A DNA stretch of 64,000 nucleotides from Candidatus Bathyarchaeum tardum (GTDB taxonomy: Archaea > Thermoproteota > Bathyarchaeia > Bathyarchaeales > Bathyarchaeaceae), in the NCBI GenBank assembly GCA_029762755.1, contig JARVGH010000003.1:62001-126000 (forward strand), given 5' to 3'. Under the pieces are notes generated by a model. That model was not told where the DNA came from. It worked only from the letters and a program-made list of their open reading frames with translations, and did not search any database. The translations under genes and the position numbers were made by a program. The first letter of the stretch is position 1. The number at the start of each line of letters is the position of its first letter. Shown one piece after another: positions 16,407 to 24,065 of this stretch.

Positions 16407-17642
16407 CTAAACCACCTTTGCGAAACCTTTACACAGTAACATCAACGCTGCTGCAGTAGGCAACTCAACATCTTGTTGATCATATGGACCGTAAAGTTGG
16501 TCCTCTACCCTAAACTGAGGCGCGCTTGAAACATGAACAGTAACAGCCCCCTTCTTAAAAGCTACTGCACTCGTTAGAGGATCAAAATCATCAATTCGGT
16601 TAGCAGAAAATTCAAGTTTTTTCAACCCTGTTTTCCCATGCAAAGAATTAAGGAGCCGAATCAGTCGATTAACGTCAGGAGTAACCACTGTGTCTATGTT
16701 CACGGACTGTTTCTCCACACCATATTCAGCAATTTGCCGCCAAGTATCTGCACTAATATCTTTAATTGCACCCCAAGGACCTTTCTCTTTCCAACTTTCC
16801 AAAATTGAGTCTCTGTATGTAAGTATGACATTTATGTGCCGAGGCTTTAAGCCAAGACGCATTAAGTCTTCTTTTGAAGCAGTTTGGATAAAGTCGTAAG
16901 TTCCTTTAGCCAACCGACCCCTCCAACCTTTGTCATTTAAATCAGGACCAGAGACCTTCTTTTCAGAAGTTGCACTTTTTCCTAAACCATGAAATTTCGC
17001 TTCTAAACCAATCCCCATCACATAATCAACTATTTCTTTGCGACCCAAAGAATCCAAGTCTCGAATGGACTCATCTTCCACGTGAACGTGATATCCTCTA
17101 TGCCCAGAAAAAGCTACAGTTAATTCTTGTAAAGAAAACCCAAAATCCGCTGATAATACATCTAAAAGTTTGATCGCTTCAACCTTGGAAGCTTCTAAAC
17201 AGATGTCACAGGGCATAGTTTTCTCTTTAAATTTAGTTCCATTACACTTGAAACATTTAGAGGGATGCTTCCCCTTCCCCGAGACACCACAAGCGGTACA
17301 AACCCAAAAATCGTGAAGGGACACACATGGAGTTGGTATATGGTCAGCATCTATATCAAAAACCAAATCAGCACCAAGCCATCCTTTTGCTTTCATTTCT
17401 TCCATTGGTCGTTCATAATACGCACTGGAATAGTAAGCATCTGAAGGCACAGTAGAAATTAATGAAGACCGTATTCCTTCCACATTCCTGAACCCTTTGT
17501 GTCTAACCATAACTTTTTTGTCAAGAAGAAGAAAACCAAACTCCCGTCGCTGCAAAGATGAAGGCGCCATAATTGAGGCGGAATTTTCTTTGTAGTATTC
17601 AGCAAATTTGTTTTGAATAAATGTCTGGGATAAAGAGGACAT
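16407..17642 (-). CDS. priS: DNA primase small (catalytic) subunit PriS
   Basis: PriS synthesises primers de novo. The catalytic FDIDADH motif with paired aspartates is present, followed by a Cys cluster (CTACGVSGKGKHPSKCFKC and a CDIC pair) that forms the zinc site between catalytic strands. FSGHRGYHVHV carries the conserved His. The GTG at 17654 is in frame, but the ATG at 17642 gives the typical start. The partner PriL is at 18016 on the same strand, separated by a small gene on the opposite strand. Confidence 0.96.
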   Translation of the reverse strand: MSSLSQTFIQNKFAEYYKENSASIMAPSSLQRREFGFLLLDKKVMVRHKGFRNVEGIRSSLISTVPSDAYYSSAYYERPMEEMKAKGWLGADLVFDIDADHIPTPCVSLHDFWVCTACGVSGKGKHPSKCFKCNGTKFKEKTMPCDICLEASKVEAIKLLDVLSADFGFSLQELTVAFSGHRGYHVHVEDESIRDLDSLGRKEIVDYVMGIGLEAKFHGLGKSATSEKKVSGPDLNDKGWRGRLAKGTYDFIQTASKEDLMRLGLKPRHINVILTYRDSILESWKEKGPWGAIKDISADTWRQIAEYGVEKQSVNIDTVVTPDVNRLIRLLNSLHGKTGLKKLEFSANRIDDFDPLTSAVAFKKGAVTVHVSSAPQFRVEDQLYGPYDQQDVELPTAAALMLLCKGFAKVV

Positions 17643-17763
17643 GTTTTTCTGCACAACTTACAATAAAACAAAAACAATATTTAAACAAAATTAGAGCCCA
17701 AATAACTTAGAAAAAAGCTTGTAATTTTATATTAACCTTGTACAATAGTATATTTTGAGTACC

Positions 17764-18009
17764 ATGAAAAAACTAAAAAACAAAAGGAGTTCCAAAAAAG
17801 AAGAGGGCGAAGAAAATGAAACCATGGACATTTATGACGAAAAACAACTAGAAGAAATGCTAGATAACGACGAAATAACTGAAGCCGAATATAGTTTCAT
17901 GCTAGGAAGAGAAAAAGTCCGAAAAGAAAAGAGACTAGGTCTTGAAAGAAAAGAACATCAAGACAGTCATTCAGGCGAATTAGCAAAAACAGAATACGAA
18001 GACGATTGA
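17764..18009 (+). CDS. Small charged protein of unknown function
   Basis: An ORF of about 81 residues, highly charged and probably helical, with a basic start (KKLKNKRSSKK) and an acidic centre. The LEEMLDNDEITEAEYSFMLGR segment resembles SHOCT-like short helical modules, which is a weak hint only. A TTG at 17755 is an alternative start. It sits on the plus strand between priS and priL, and its stop is only 6 bases from the end of priL. Confidence 0.5.
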   Translation: MKKLKNKRSSKKEEGEENETMDIYDEKQLEEMLDNDEITEAEYSFMLGREKVRKEKRLGLERKEHQDSHSGELAKTEYEDD

Positions 18010-18015
18010 GCAAGA

Positions 18016-19062
18016 TTATTTGTTATCAGTTGTAGATTCAGCTTCTTCAACAGGTTGTTCTTCAGGAATGTTCTTCAATTTTCGTTTGTAACAAATCAGA
18101 GGATTCACTGCTCCTTGGCATTCTGGATCACGTGAAACACAAATTCCATGAGTGTGTAAGGTGGCACAGTTGGGGGGAGTGTATTTTGTACCTGAACCGC
18201 GGGTTCCGGCAATGTGCTCTACTTGATAGCGAGTCATTCGTTCATTGAAGTCTGAAACAGAACGGAAAAAACTGAAAACATCTTCTGAACTCATACCAAT
18301 ACTAATCATAAAAGACGTTAACCCGAATCGCCCCAAATGGGAAACAGGACGACCAGCTGAAACCCGATTATAAACATCCTTGATACAAGGAGGAAAAGCT
18401 TCCATCACTACCCGCTCGGGCATTTGTTCAAGACGGATTTGCTCTTGTTTTTCTGCTGCTAATTCCCTCAATTTATTGACACGATCAAACAGAGCAGGAG
18501 GAAGAGAACGAATCGTTGTATCAAGGCGATTTTCAATATACTTCCGAACCTCTTCTTCTAATAAGCGGCTTACCTCTCGCGTTGTAAGATAAACTGCACC
18601 ATCAACCAATAAATGGTTAACAAGTTTCCAGTTTTTGTCATGAAAACCTGTCGCGTTACGTAAGAAAATTGGAAAATTTACTGTAAAAGAATAGGGCTGA
18701 AAACTAAGATCATCAACAAGTTTTGCATTCCAACCAAAATTGTTTGTAATCTCCAAGAGTTTTTCCTTTTCTTCATTTTCTAGTAAAGCAGATGCACGTT
18801 TTGCTTCTGCTAGGGCGTATCTACTTTTTATAAAGGATTCTTCAGTCGCAACAACCAGCATGATAGCGATTGGAAAAGAAAAAATTTCAATCTCATGATC
18901 TTTTGGTTCATCACGAGGTTGAGTTTTGGAATATGCCGACATATCAAGTAAAGCGTCGTGGATCCGCTTTTCGGCACGATCCAAAAAAGGAACAAAAAAA
19001 TCACTTTCTAGATCGCTAATATCTAGACCCATTTGTCTTACGTGATCAGCAGCATCTTTCAT
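18016..19062 (-). CDS. priL: DNA primase large subunit PriL
   Basis: PriL is the regulatory subunit with a C-terminal [4Fe-4S] domain. The four cysteines are visible as FPPCIKDV, NCATLHTHGIC, PECQ and ICYKRK. The first available start codon is ATG at 19062, but the frame stays open upstream to a TAG at 19113-19111. The intervening codons read TAYDRAKYPF, the conserved N-terminus of PriL. A perfect GGAGG at 19111-19107 also lies there, so the real start is probably about 12 codons upstream of 19062 at a non-standard codon, or a base is wrong. The gene follows pcn. Confidence 0.93.
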   Translation of the reverse strand: MKDAADHVRQMGLDISDLESDFFVPFLDRAEKRIHDALLDMSAYSKTQPRDEPKDHEIEIFSFPIAIMLVVATEESFIKSRYALAEAKRASALLENEEKEKLLEITNNFGWNAKLVDDLSFQPYSFTVNFPIFLRNATGFHDKNWKLVNHLLVDGAVYLTTREVSRLLEEEVRKYIENRLDTTIRSLPPALFDRVNKLRELAAEKQEQIRLEQMPERVVMEAFPPCIKDVYNRVSAGRPVSHLGRFGLTSFMISIGMSSEDVFSFFRSVSDFNERMTRYQVEHIAGTRGSGTKYTPPNCATLHTHGICVSRDPECQGAVNPLICYKRKLKNIPEEQPVEEAESTTDNK

Positions 19063-19122
19063 GAAAGGATATTTTGCTCGGTCGTAAGCAGTTAGTAACT
19101 GCTTAACCTCCTACATTGTTTG

Positions 19123-19878
19123 TTATTCTACTTCTATTCTAGGAGCCAAGAAAAACTTTAGGCTTCCTTCTTTTTCTTGCTTAAAATCCAGTTGGATTGG
19201 CATGTCAGTAGAAAATTCAATAACAACAATTTCTGAAGTAGGCACAGCAGCTTTCACAATTTCAGAAAGGTAACTCAAACTAAAAGTGGCTTTAGAAGCT
19301 TCTTTTGCTTTCATTTCCAAAAGAACATCAGAGCCGGTAGCAAATTCAATTTTTGCCCCCATTATGTCCCCTGCTGCAGTCATAATCATCTTGTCATTAT
19401 CAGCCTCAATTCTTACATGGTCACTTACCAAAGAAGCGTCTTCGATAGCTTCACGGAGTCCCTGAGTAGTAGTTTTTGCACAGACATTAAACGTGACTTT
19501 TGGAGTTGGAACTTCTTCATCCATGGCTTCCAAGGTAGGCATATGGAATGTACGTGAGTAATTTCCTTTAATTGAAATTTTGAGTTTTCCAGTTTTTTCA
19601 TCTAAAGAAAGTTCAACTGATTCGTCTTTACCTGTACGCCTAAGCAACTTCAGCATTTCACTGATGTTGATGCACATTTTCATGGGTTCAACACAAGAAT
19701 ATTCATCAAATACAGTTTTTGGCCATTCGAAATCAACCATGGCAACTCGTGAGGGGTCCATTGCGCGAAGCTTGATTCCCTCGGATGTTACATCAAAAGT
19801 GGCTTCGTCTACCAATATCGAAATGGCGCCCATCATGTCTTTCAAAAATTTTGCATCAGCCATTTTCGCCTTGAACAT
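19123..19878 (-). CDS. pcn: DNA polymerase sliding clamp PCNA
   Basis: PCNA is the trimeric ring that tethers polymerases and repair enzymes to DNA. The protein of about 251 residues has the MDPSRVAMVDFEWP motif near residue 45, the central acidic connector loop, and the C-terminal KFFLAPRIEVE tail. The ATG at 19878 has GGAGAT six bases upstream. The TTG at 19884 lies too close to that site. PCNA-PriL adjacency fits a replication operon, and TFS lies upstream on the same strand. Confidence 0.96.
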   Translation of the reverse strand: MFKAKMADAKFLKDMMGAISILVDEATFDVTSEGIKLRAMDPSRVAMVDFEWPKTVFDEYSCVEPMKMCINISEMLKLLRRTGKDESVELSLDEKTGKLKISIKGNYSRTFHMPTLEAMDEEVPTPKVTFNVCAKTTTQGLREAIEDASLVSDHVRIEADNDKMIMTAAGDIMGAKIEFATGSDVLLEMKAKEASKATFSLSYLSEIVKAAVPTSEIVVIEFSTDMPIQLDFKQEKEGSLKFFLAPRIEVE

Positions 19879-19993
19879 TATCAAATCTCCGTTAGCATTT
19901 ATGTTTAAACTACCTATAATTTAAGGTGTTTGATTCCTAAACATGATCAATAAAAAGAATAGTTTAGACCGTTAATACAGCAAAAAGAAAAAA

Positions 19994-20341
19994 TTAGCTG
20001 TATTCACGGAAAGTATAGTTACATTTTGTACAACGGAAAAACTGTGTAGAAGATTCGTCAGTTCCCCTTGTTTGTACTTGCCATGCATAAGCTGTATTGT
20101 TCCCACATTTTGGACATTCTATTCTTACGGTAGGCAAAGTACGAAGTTTTTGTTGTTCTTTATCGATAATAGCTATGGAGGCATCGGAAGAATGGTCTAT
20201 AGTTTTAGGTACAACAGATGGTTTTTCTCCAGTTTTTCGTTTGTAGCCACATTTGGGGCATACAAGGTAGAAAACAGGTTTTTTTGAATTCTTTTCGCGA
20301 CGTGAAACAAGTCGCATTCCGCAATCAGGACAAAACTCCAC
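19994..20341 (-). CDS. tfs: Transcription factor S (TFIIS/RPB9-like)
   Basis: TFS stimulates RNA cleavage by backtracked RNA polymerase. There are two zinc ribbons: N-terminal FCPDCGMRL...CPKCGYK and C-terminal CPKCGNNTAYAWQVQTRGTD followed by FFRCTKCNYTFREY. The acidic catalytic hairpin is present as TDESS. The GTG at 20341 is preferred over the GTG at 20350 because GAGGTGA lies six bases before it and it gives the usual start next to FCPDCG. Confidence 0.93.
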   Translation of the reverse strand: MEFCPDCGMRLVSRREKNSKKPVFYLVCPKCGYKRKTGEKPSVVPKTIDHSSDASIAIIDKEQQKLRTLPTVRIECPKCGNNTAYAWQVQTRGTDESSTQFFRCTKCNYTFREYS

Positions 20342-20380
20342 GCTATTCACCTCATGGTTCTGCGCAATCTGGGTTACAGT

Positions 20381-20989
20381 TTAATCATTTAAATCTTTGC
20401 TTTGAATCTGACTTAAACCAGAGGCAATTATATGGGCTACACGCAATGCCTCAGGAATCTTAGCAATGGTTAAAGTTTTTTTCAGAATTTTTTGGGCGTC
20501 TTCACACGAGATGCCTGCAACCTGTAAATAAACAGGTTTTAATCCAGGTTTAACTTCAACTTCAAAAAGCTCACCAACATTTTGTATAGCATTCCATCGC
20601 ACATCAAAGTCTGGAAGATTTAGTAAAGCGGCTTTTATTTCATCTAAATTTGGGTTTTCTTCCACAACTGTAACTACAGGCAAACCAATCAAAGTGAAAA
20701 GTTTACGAATATCTACAACGTTAAACCCACCAAAAGTAATACCGTTTAAAAAAACCACACGAATTTCTCCATAATAGGGAGAATTTTTAATCATTAAAGC
20801 AAAATTTTCTGTAGCATCTAAACCATCAATTGTTATTTTGGTTTTCATTACACCTTCAAACAAGTACGCCCCACGATAGACAACCCCCACAATGTCTACT
20901 GTTCCTTTAGTATGAGGAACAAACGTTCCATCATCAATACCTAAGACGCGAATTTCAGGCTTTATTGAACGAAAAGGTTTAGGAAACAA
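20381..20989 (-). CDS. DUF99 family protein (endonuclease V-like fold)
   Basis: The 202-residue protein matches DUF99: an IRVLGIDDGTF start with conserved acidic pair, DIVGVVYRG, VVFLNGITFGGFNVVDI in the middle, and a C-terminal PEALRVAHIIASGL. DUF99 is structurally related to endonuclease V, which cuts inosine-containing nucleic acid, but its activity is not established. The start is TTG at 20989 because no ATG is in frame. It lies just upstream of tfs on the same strand. Confidence 0.82.
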   Translation of the reverse strand: MFPKPFRSIKPEIRVLGIDDGTFVPHTKGTVDIVGVVYRGAYLFEGVMKTKITIDGLDATENFALMIKNSPYYGEIRVVFLNGITFGGFNVVDIRKLFTLIGLPVVTVVEENPNLDEIKAALLNLPDFDVRWNAIQNVGELFEVEVKPGLKPVYLQVAGISCEDAQKILKKTLTIAKIPEALRVAHIIASGLSQIQSKDLND

Positions 20990-21070
20990 AATTGTTCATT
21001 AGCCAATCAGTTTGCTTAGCCTTTAAATTTTGTTTATACATTAAATAGACTTTAACAAGCAGGGAAGTAC

Positions 21071-21445
21071 ATGTTCACATTAAATAAAAACCATGAAACC
21101 CTTAGCGAAATTTTGATGGATCAAAAACTTGCCAAACTAGGAGATGCATATGTGAATTTCCTTTATTCTTTGGCATTGTCAAAAAAAATCGGCGAAGCTA
21201 CAGGAGTTAAAGTTAAAGGGAGATTACTTGCAGACGCATTTAAAAAAGCAGATTTACGAAAGTTTTTACCCTCAAGAGTTGACTGCCATAAACAAGCAGA
21301 TGCTGCCGAGGCATTAATTGTATATCCATGGATACAGGGTACAATGACAATGGAAGAAGGGTTAAAAATACTCGAACAAACAGAAGATGACGTAGATGCT
21401 TTCTGCAACCTTCTACTTATTGCTAAAACAAAAAGTAGAAAATAA
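21071..21445 (+). CDS. RNase III-family-like protein
   Basis: The 124-residue helical protein contains DQKLAKLGDAYVNFLYSLAL, which resembles the RNase III/mini-III helix with its LGDA motif, and a later KQADAAEALI, equivalent to the second acidic helix (DxxEA). There is no double-stranded RNA-binding domain. Archaeal proteins of this type are annotated as ribonuclease III family, but activity has not been shown as far as I know. It is convergent with rpoL. Confidence 0.65.
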   Translation: MFTLNKNHETLSEILMDQKLAKLGDAYVNFLYSLALSKKIGEATGVKVKGRLLADAFKKADLRKFLPSRVDCHKQADAAEALIVYPWIQGTMTMEEGLKILEQTEDDVDAFCNLLLIAKTKSRK

Positions 21446-21451
21446 TAACTT

Positions 21452-21745
21452 TCAGTCAGCCTTGTAAGATTTAGATGCCTTCTTGAAGGCGGTATGAAAA
21501 TCTTTGCTAAGGTCAAGGACTTTCTTTGTGGCTCCAAGTATAGCGTCTTCTGGCTTTAGTTTGTCTTTGGTGTGAACAAACAACACACCACTATCAATTA
21601 GCGGATGGGGCACATGATATCCTGCAACTTCAATTTCAGAATCTTCCAAAAGAGTCTTTTGAAGTAAATTCAAAATGGAGTGTCCAGCACCTTCAATTTC
21701 AATTTTCAGTTCATTTTCTGAACTTTTTATAACATTAACTTTCAT
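21452..21745 (-). CDS. rpoL: RNA polymerase subunit L
   Basis: RpoL pairs with RpoD in the assembly platform (the Rpb11 equivalent). The core reads AGHSILNLLQKTLLEDSEIE, then AGYHVPHPLIDSGVLFVHT, followed by a helical tail. The ATG at 21745 has GAGGTTGAG upstream and gives the usual MKVNVIKSSENELKIEI start. An upstream in-frame codon at 21760 lies inside csl4. The start overlaps the end of csl4 by 11 bases, implying coupled translation. Confidence 0.93.
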   Translation of the reverse strand: MKVNVIKSSENELKIEIEGAGHSILNLLQKTLLEDSEIEVAGYHVPHPLIDSGVLFVHTKDKLKPEDAILGATKKVLDLSKDFHTAFKKASKSYKAD

Positions 21746-22346
21746 TTTGCTCAACCTCACGAGTAGTTGTTATTTCATCTTTTCCATAATCTGGAGCTAA
21801 TTTTCTTCGTTCATTGTTTCCGCAACTAGAACAGTGCAATCCCCCACGATTTTCAGGCTTTAATGGATGACCACATATGGAACATAGGGCATAAAGTACT
21901 CCTAAATCATTGTTTGCAGTCGTTAAAAAGAAAGACCTATTTTCAGTGCTAATCACTTTTGCACGCAAAAGGTCACCAGCCTTACAGATATTAAACATGT
22001 TATCCACGTAGCCACGACTTACACCGGAAATGTGCAACATCCCTTTGAACTCGCCAGAAATTTTTTTGTCACCAACGTGAGAAATCGACAGAACAGCATT
22101 TTTGCTTTTTACGTCTGAAACCATCCCAACTACAATATCTCCAACGCGGGGAAAAGTTGCTGATTTAACAAGAGGGAAGACTGAAACTTCTCGGTTTAAC
22201 ATGTCTAACAGTGTACGACCAGTAATTTTTGAGTGAATTACTCCGTCGTCTACATATGTTCCCGGTCCAGACGTAAACTCTTCTATGACGCCTAAACTGT
22301 CTCCGGGAACAACGAAGAGTCCACTTTTTCTTTCAGATTCTGTCAT
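21735..22346 (-). CDS. csl4: Exosome RNA-binding subunit Csl4
   Basis: Csl4 caps the archaeal exosome RNase ring. Domains in order: an N-terminal domain (FVVPGDSLGVIEEFTSGPGT), a central S1 domain (VGDIVVGMVSDVKSKNAVLS), and a C-terminal zinc ribbon (CSICGHPLKP...LHCSSCGN) that binds DnaG in other archaea. Its ATG overlaps the stop of the methyltransferase gene by one base (TAATG). The cluster dph2, methyltransferase, csl4, rpoL is a familiar archaeal order. Confidence 0.95.
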   Translation of the reverse strand: MTESERKSGLFVVPGDSLGVIEEFTSGPGTYVDDGVIHSKITGRTLLDMLNREVSVFPLVKSATFPRVGDIVVGMVSDVKSKNAVLSISHVGDKKISGEFKGMLHISGVSRGYVDNMFNICKAGDLLRAKVISTENRSFFLTTANNDLGVLYALCSICGHPLKPENRGGLHCSSCGNNERRKLAPDYGKDEITTTREVEQNES

Positions 22347-22990
22347 TAATTTTTTCCTTCTATTCGATACAAATCCACATGTGTAATTTGTTTTTCCTTA
22401 GTGTGAAACTTGAACATCCTAGGAATTTCCATTGTCATAGGAAATATGTTAGTTATTTTTCCGCCATGCTCCTCAATAAACCTTTTGATAAAGGCGCGGT
22501 TACTATCCCCACCTTTATGAAATGAATAAATTGTATGACCTAACTCTAACGATTTAACTATGAAACGCCTATCAGCGCGCCTTTTTTGAACACCAAAAGG
22601 AGGATTTTGCAAAACAGTATCAAAATTACCACAAACAACATCGATGTCCCCCACAACCCAATTTGTTTTTTCTTTAAAATTCATTAAATCAGCATTTTTT
22701 TGAGCAATTTTAACTGCAACAGAATCAATATCCACTCCAAAAACTTCTTTAGCACCCAAGAAAACAGCCCCAATCGCTAACCGAGCAGTCCCACAACCTA
22801 ATTCCATCACAGTTTTATCGAGGATATCATCAAAAACGTAGGCTGCCAAATGTAGAACATCTGCCGCAACAGTTGATGGCGTAGCATACTGTTCAAAGCA
22901 AGCTTTAGGTGCAGGATTAACTTCAATGGATGAAAGCGCCCGTTCTAGATCGCGTTTTCTAACCAACCGTTTTTGAGCAGGTCTTCCCAT
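22346..22990 (-). CDS. METTL5-like N6-adenine RNA methyltransferase
   Basis: Human METTL5 methylates one adenosine of 18S rRNA. The similarity here runs along the whole length: LVRKRDLERAL start, FEQYATPSTVAADVLHLA, a SAM site VMELGCGTARLAIGA, catalytic NPPFGVQKRRADRRFI, and TIYSFHKGGDS. METTL5 has the same blocks in the same order, including NPPFGT and YSLHK. The target here is presumably 16S rRNA (inference). The first 46 bases overlap dph2. The N-terminal similarity supports the start at 22990. Confidence 0.88.
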   Translation of the reverse strand: MGRPAQKRLVRKRDLERALSSIEVNPAPKACFEQYATPSTVAADVLHLAAYVFDDILDKTVMELGCGTARLAIGAVFLGAKEVFGVDIDSVAVKIAQKNADLMNFKEKTNWVVGDIDVVCGNFDTVLQNPPFGVQKRRADRRFIVKSLELGHTIYSFHKGGDSNRAFIKRFIEEHGGKITNIFPMTMEIPRMFKFHTKEKQITHVDLYRIEGKN

Positions 22991-23949
22991 TTCAGCTCCC
23001 CTAACAAGACACGTGTTTCATTAATTGACAAAATAGGTTTATCAAAATTGGGTGCGTCATCCAAAGCGAGTCTTGGACAAGCAGTATTCACGAAGGCATC
23101 TATAGTTGGAAATTGCATAAGCGCTGGCGGTGAAATTTCTTTTAGGGCAAACAAAGTAGTAGAAAATCCATTTTTTTCAAGTTTCTCTTTGATGGTTTGT
23201 GCGTTTTTAAACTTCATCTGTCCAGGTTTTAGGCTCACTAATATTCCAAAATGTTTTGCAGTTTTAGCTTCAGATATGTTAGCCCAGCGTTGCATCACAA
23301 TACGTCTGGTTTGATCCTGAATAGGATATGCTATTTGTTCATATGGATCTGCAATTATTGTAGGTTTTCCAGTCGTTAAGGCTACCCCTATTGCATGAAA
23401 GCGACCGCCACCAACATAAACGTACGCTTCAACATTTTCTAAAACAGCTAATGCATTACTGAAATCGCAGCCCAGAACTTGTCCAGGATACTTGAGATGC
23501 CCAGCGTTGCCGACAAAAACAGTTTTTTCTGCAGCTTCCAACTGATTTTTTACTTCATCCAACTGGTGAATATGCTGAACAGTTGTGATTAAACCAATTT
23601 TATTCCAACATTTAAGAAGAGACAAAGCTTTTGCTATCACTTCGCTTATCCCGATTTTAATTGGGGCTTCAAAATAAACTGTTGGAATTTTAGAATTTTG
23701 GATCATTGAAGTGTGTCCATAATGTATGATCAAATCGGCACCCAAAAGTTCAGCTTCAGAAACAGCTAAGTCACAAGCTCCATAACAGGGATCCGATGAA
23801 ACAATAGGTAATACTCCAAAGTCTTGAACAATTTTAGCTAGACGGGGGGCTTCTGGTTTTAGTCCTTCAGGAAGCTGCAATAACACAATTTTTGGAGCTC
23901 GTTTTGTAAGCTCTTCTTTGAGTTGGTTTTCTTCAAAATCAAAGGACAT
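22945..23949 (-). CDS. dph2: Diphthamide synthesis enzyme Dph2
   Basis: Dph2 is a radical-SAM-like [4Fe-4S] enzyme that transfers the 3-amino-3-carboxypropyl group of SAM to a His of elongation factor 2. Conserved cysteines appear as DPCYGACD in the first domain, LGCDFSNA in the second and NTACPRLALDD in the third, one per pseudo-repeat. LLQLPEGLKPEAPRLA marks the N-terminus. The ATG at 23949 is preceded by GGTGA with good spacing. The ATG at 23964 is an alternative. Confidence 0.94.
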   Translation of the reverse strand: MSFDFEENQLKEELTKRAPKIVLLQLPEGLKPEAPRLAKIVQDFGVLPIVSSDPCYGACDLAVSEAELLGADLIIHYGHTSMIQNSKIPTVYFEAPIKIGISEVIAKALSLLKCWNKIGLITTVQHIHQLDEVKNQLEAAEKTVFVGNAGHLKYPGQVLGCDFSNALAVLENVEAYVYVGGGRFHAIGVALTTGKPTIIADPYEQIAYPIQDQTRRIVMQRWANISEAKTAKHFGILVSLKPGQMKFKNAQTIKEKLEKNGFSTTLFALKEISPPALMQFPTIDAFVNTACPRLALDDAPNFDKPILSINETRVLLGELKWEDLLKNGWLENAI

Positions 23950-24065
23950 TTTTTCACCTAACATTTGAAAGTTAGAAATCAGAAAGAAAATGCTTCAGTA
24001 AAGAAGCAAAATCATCTATTACTGTTACTTAAAAGCAACAATCAGGTTATTTAATGTTCAGACAA

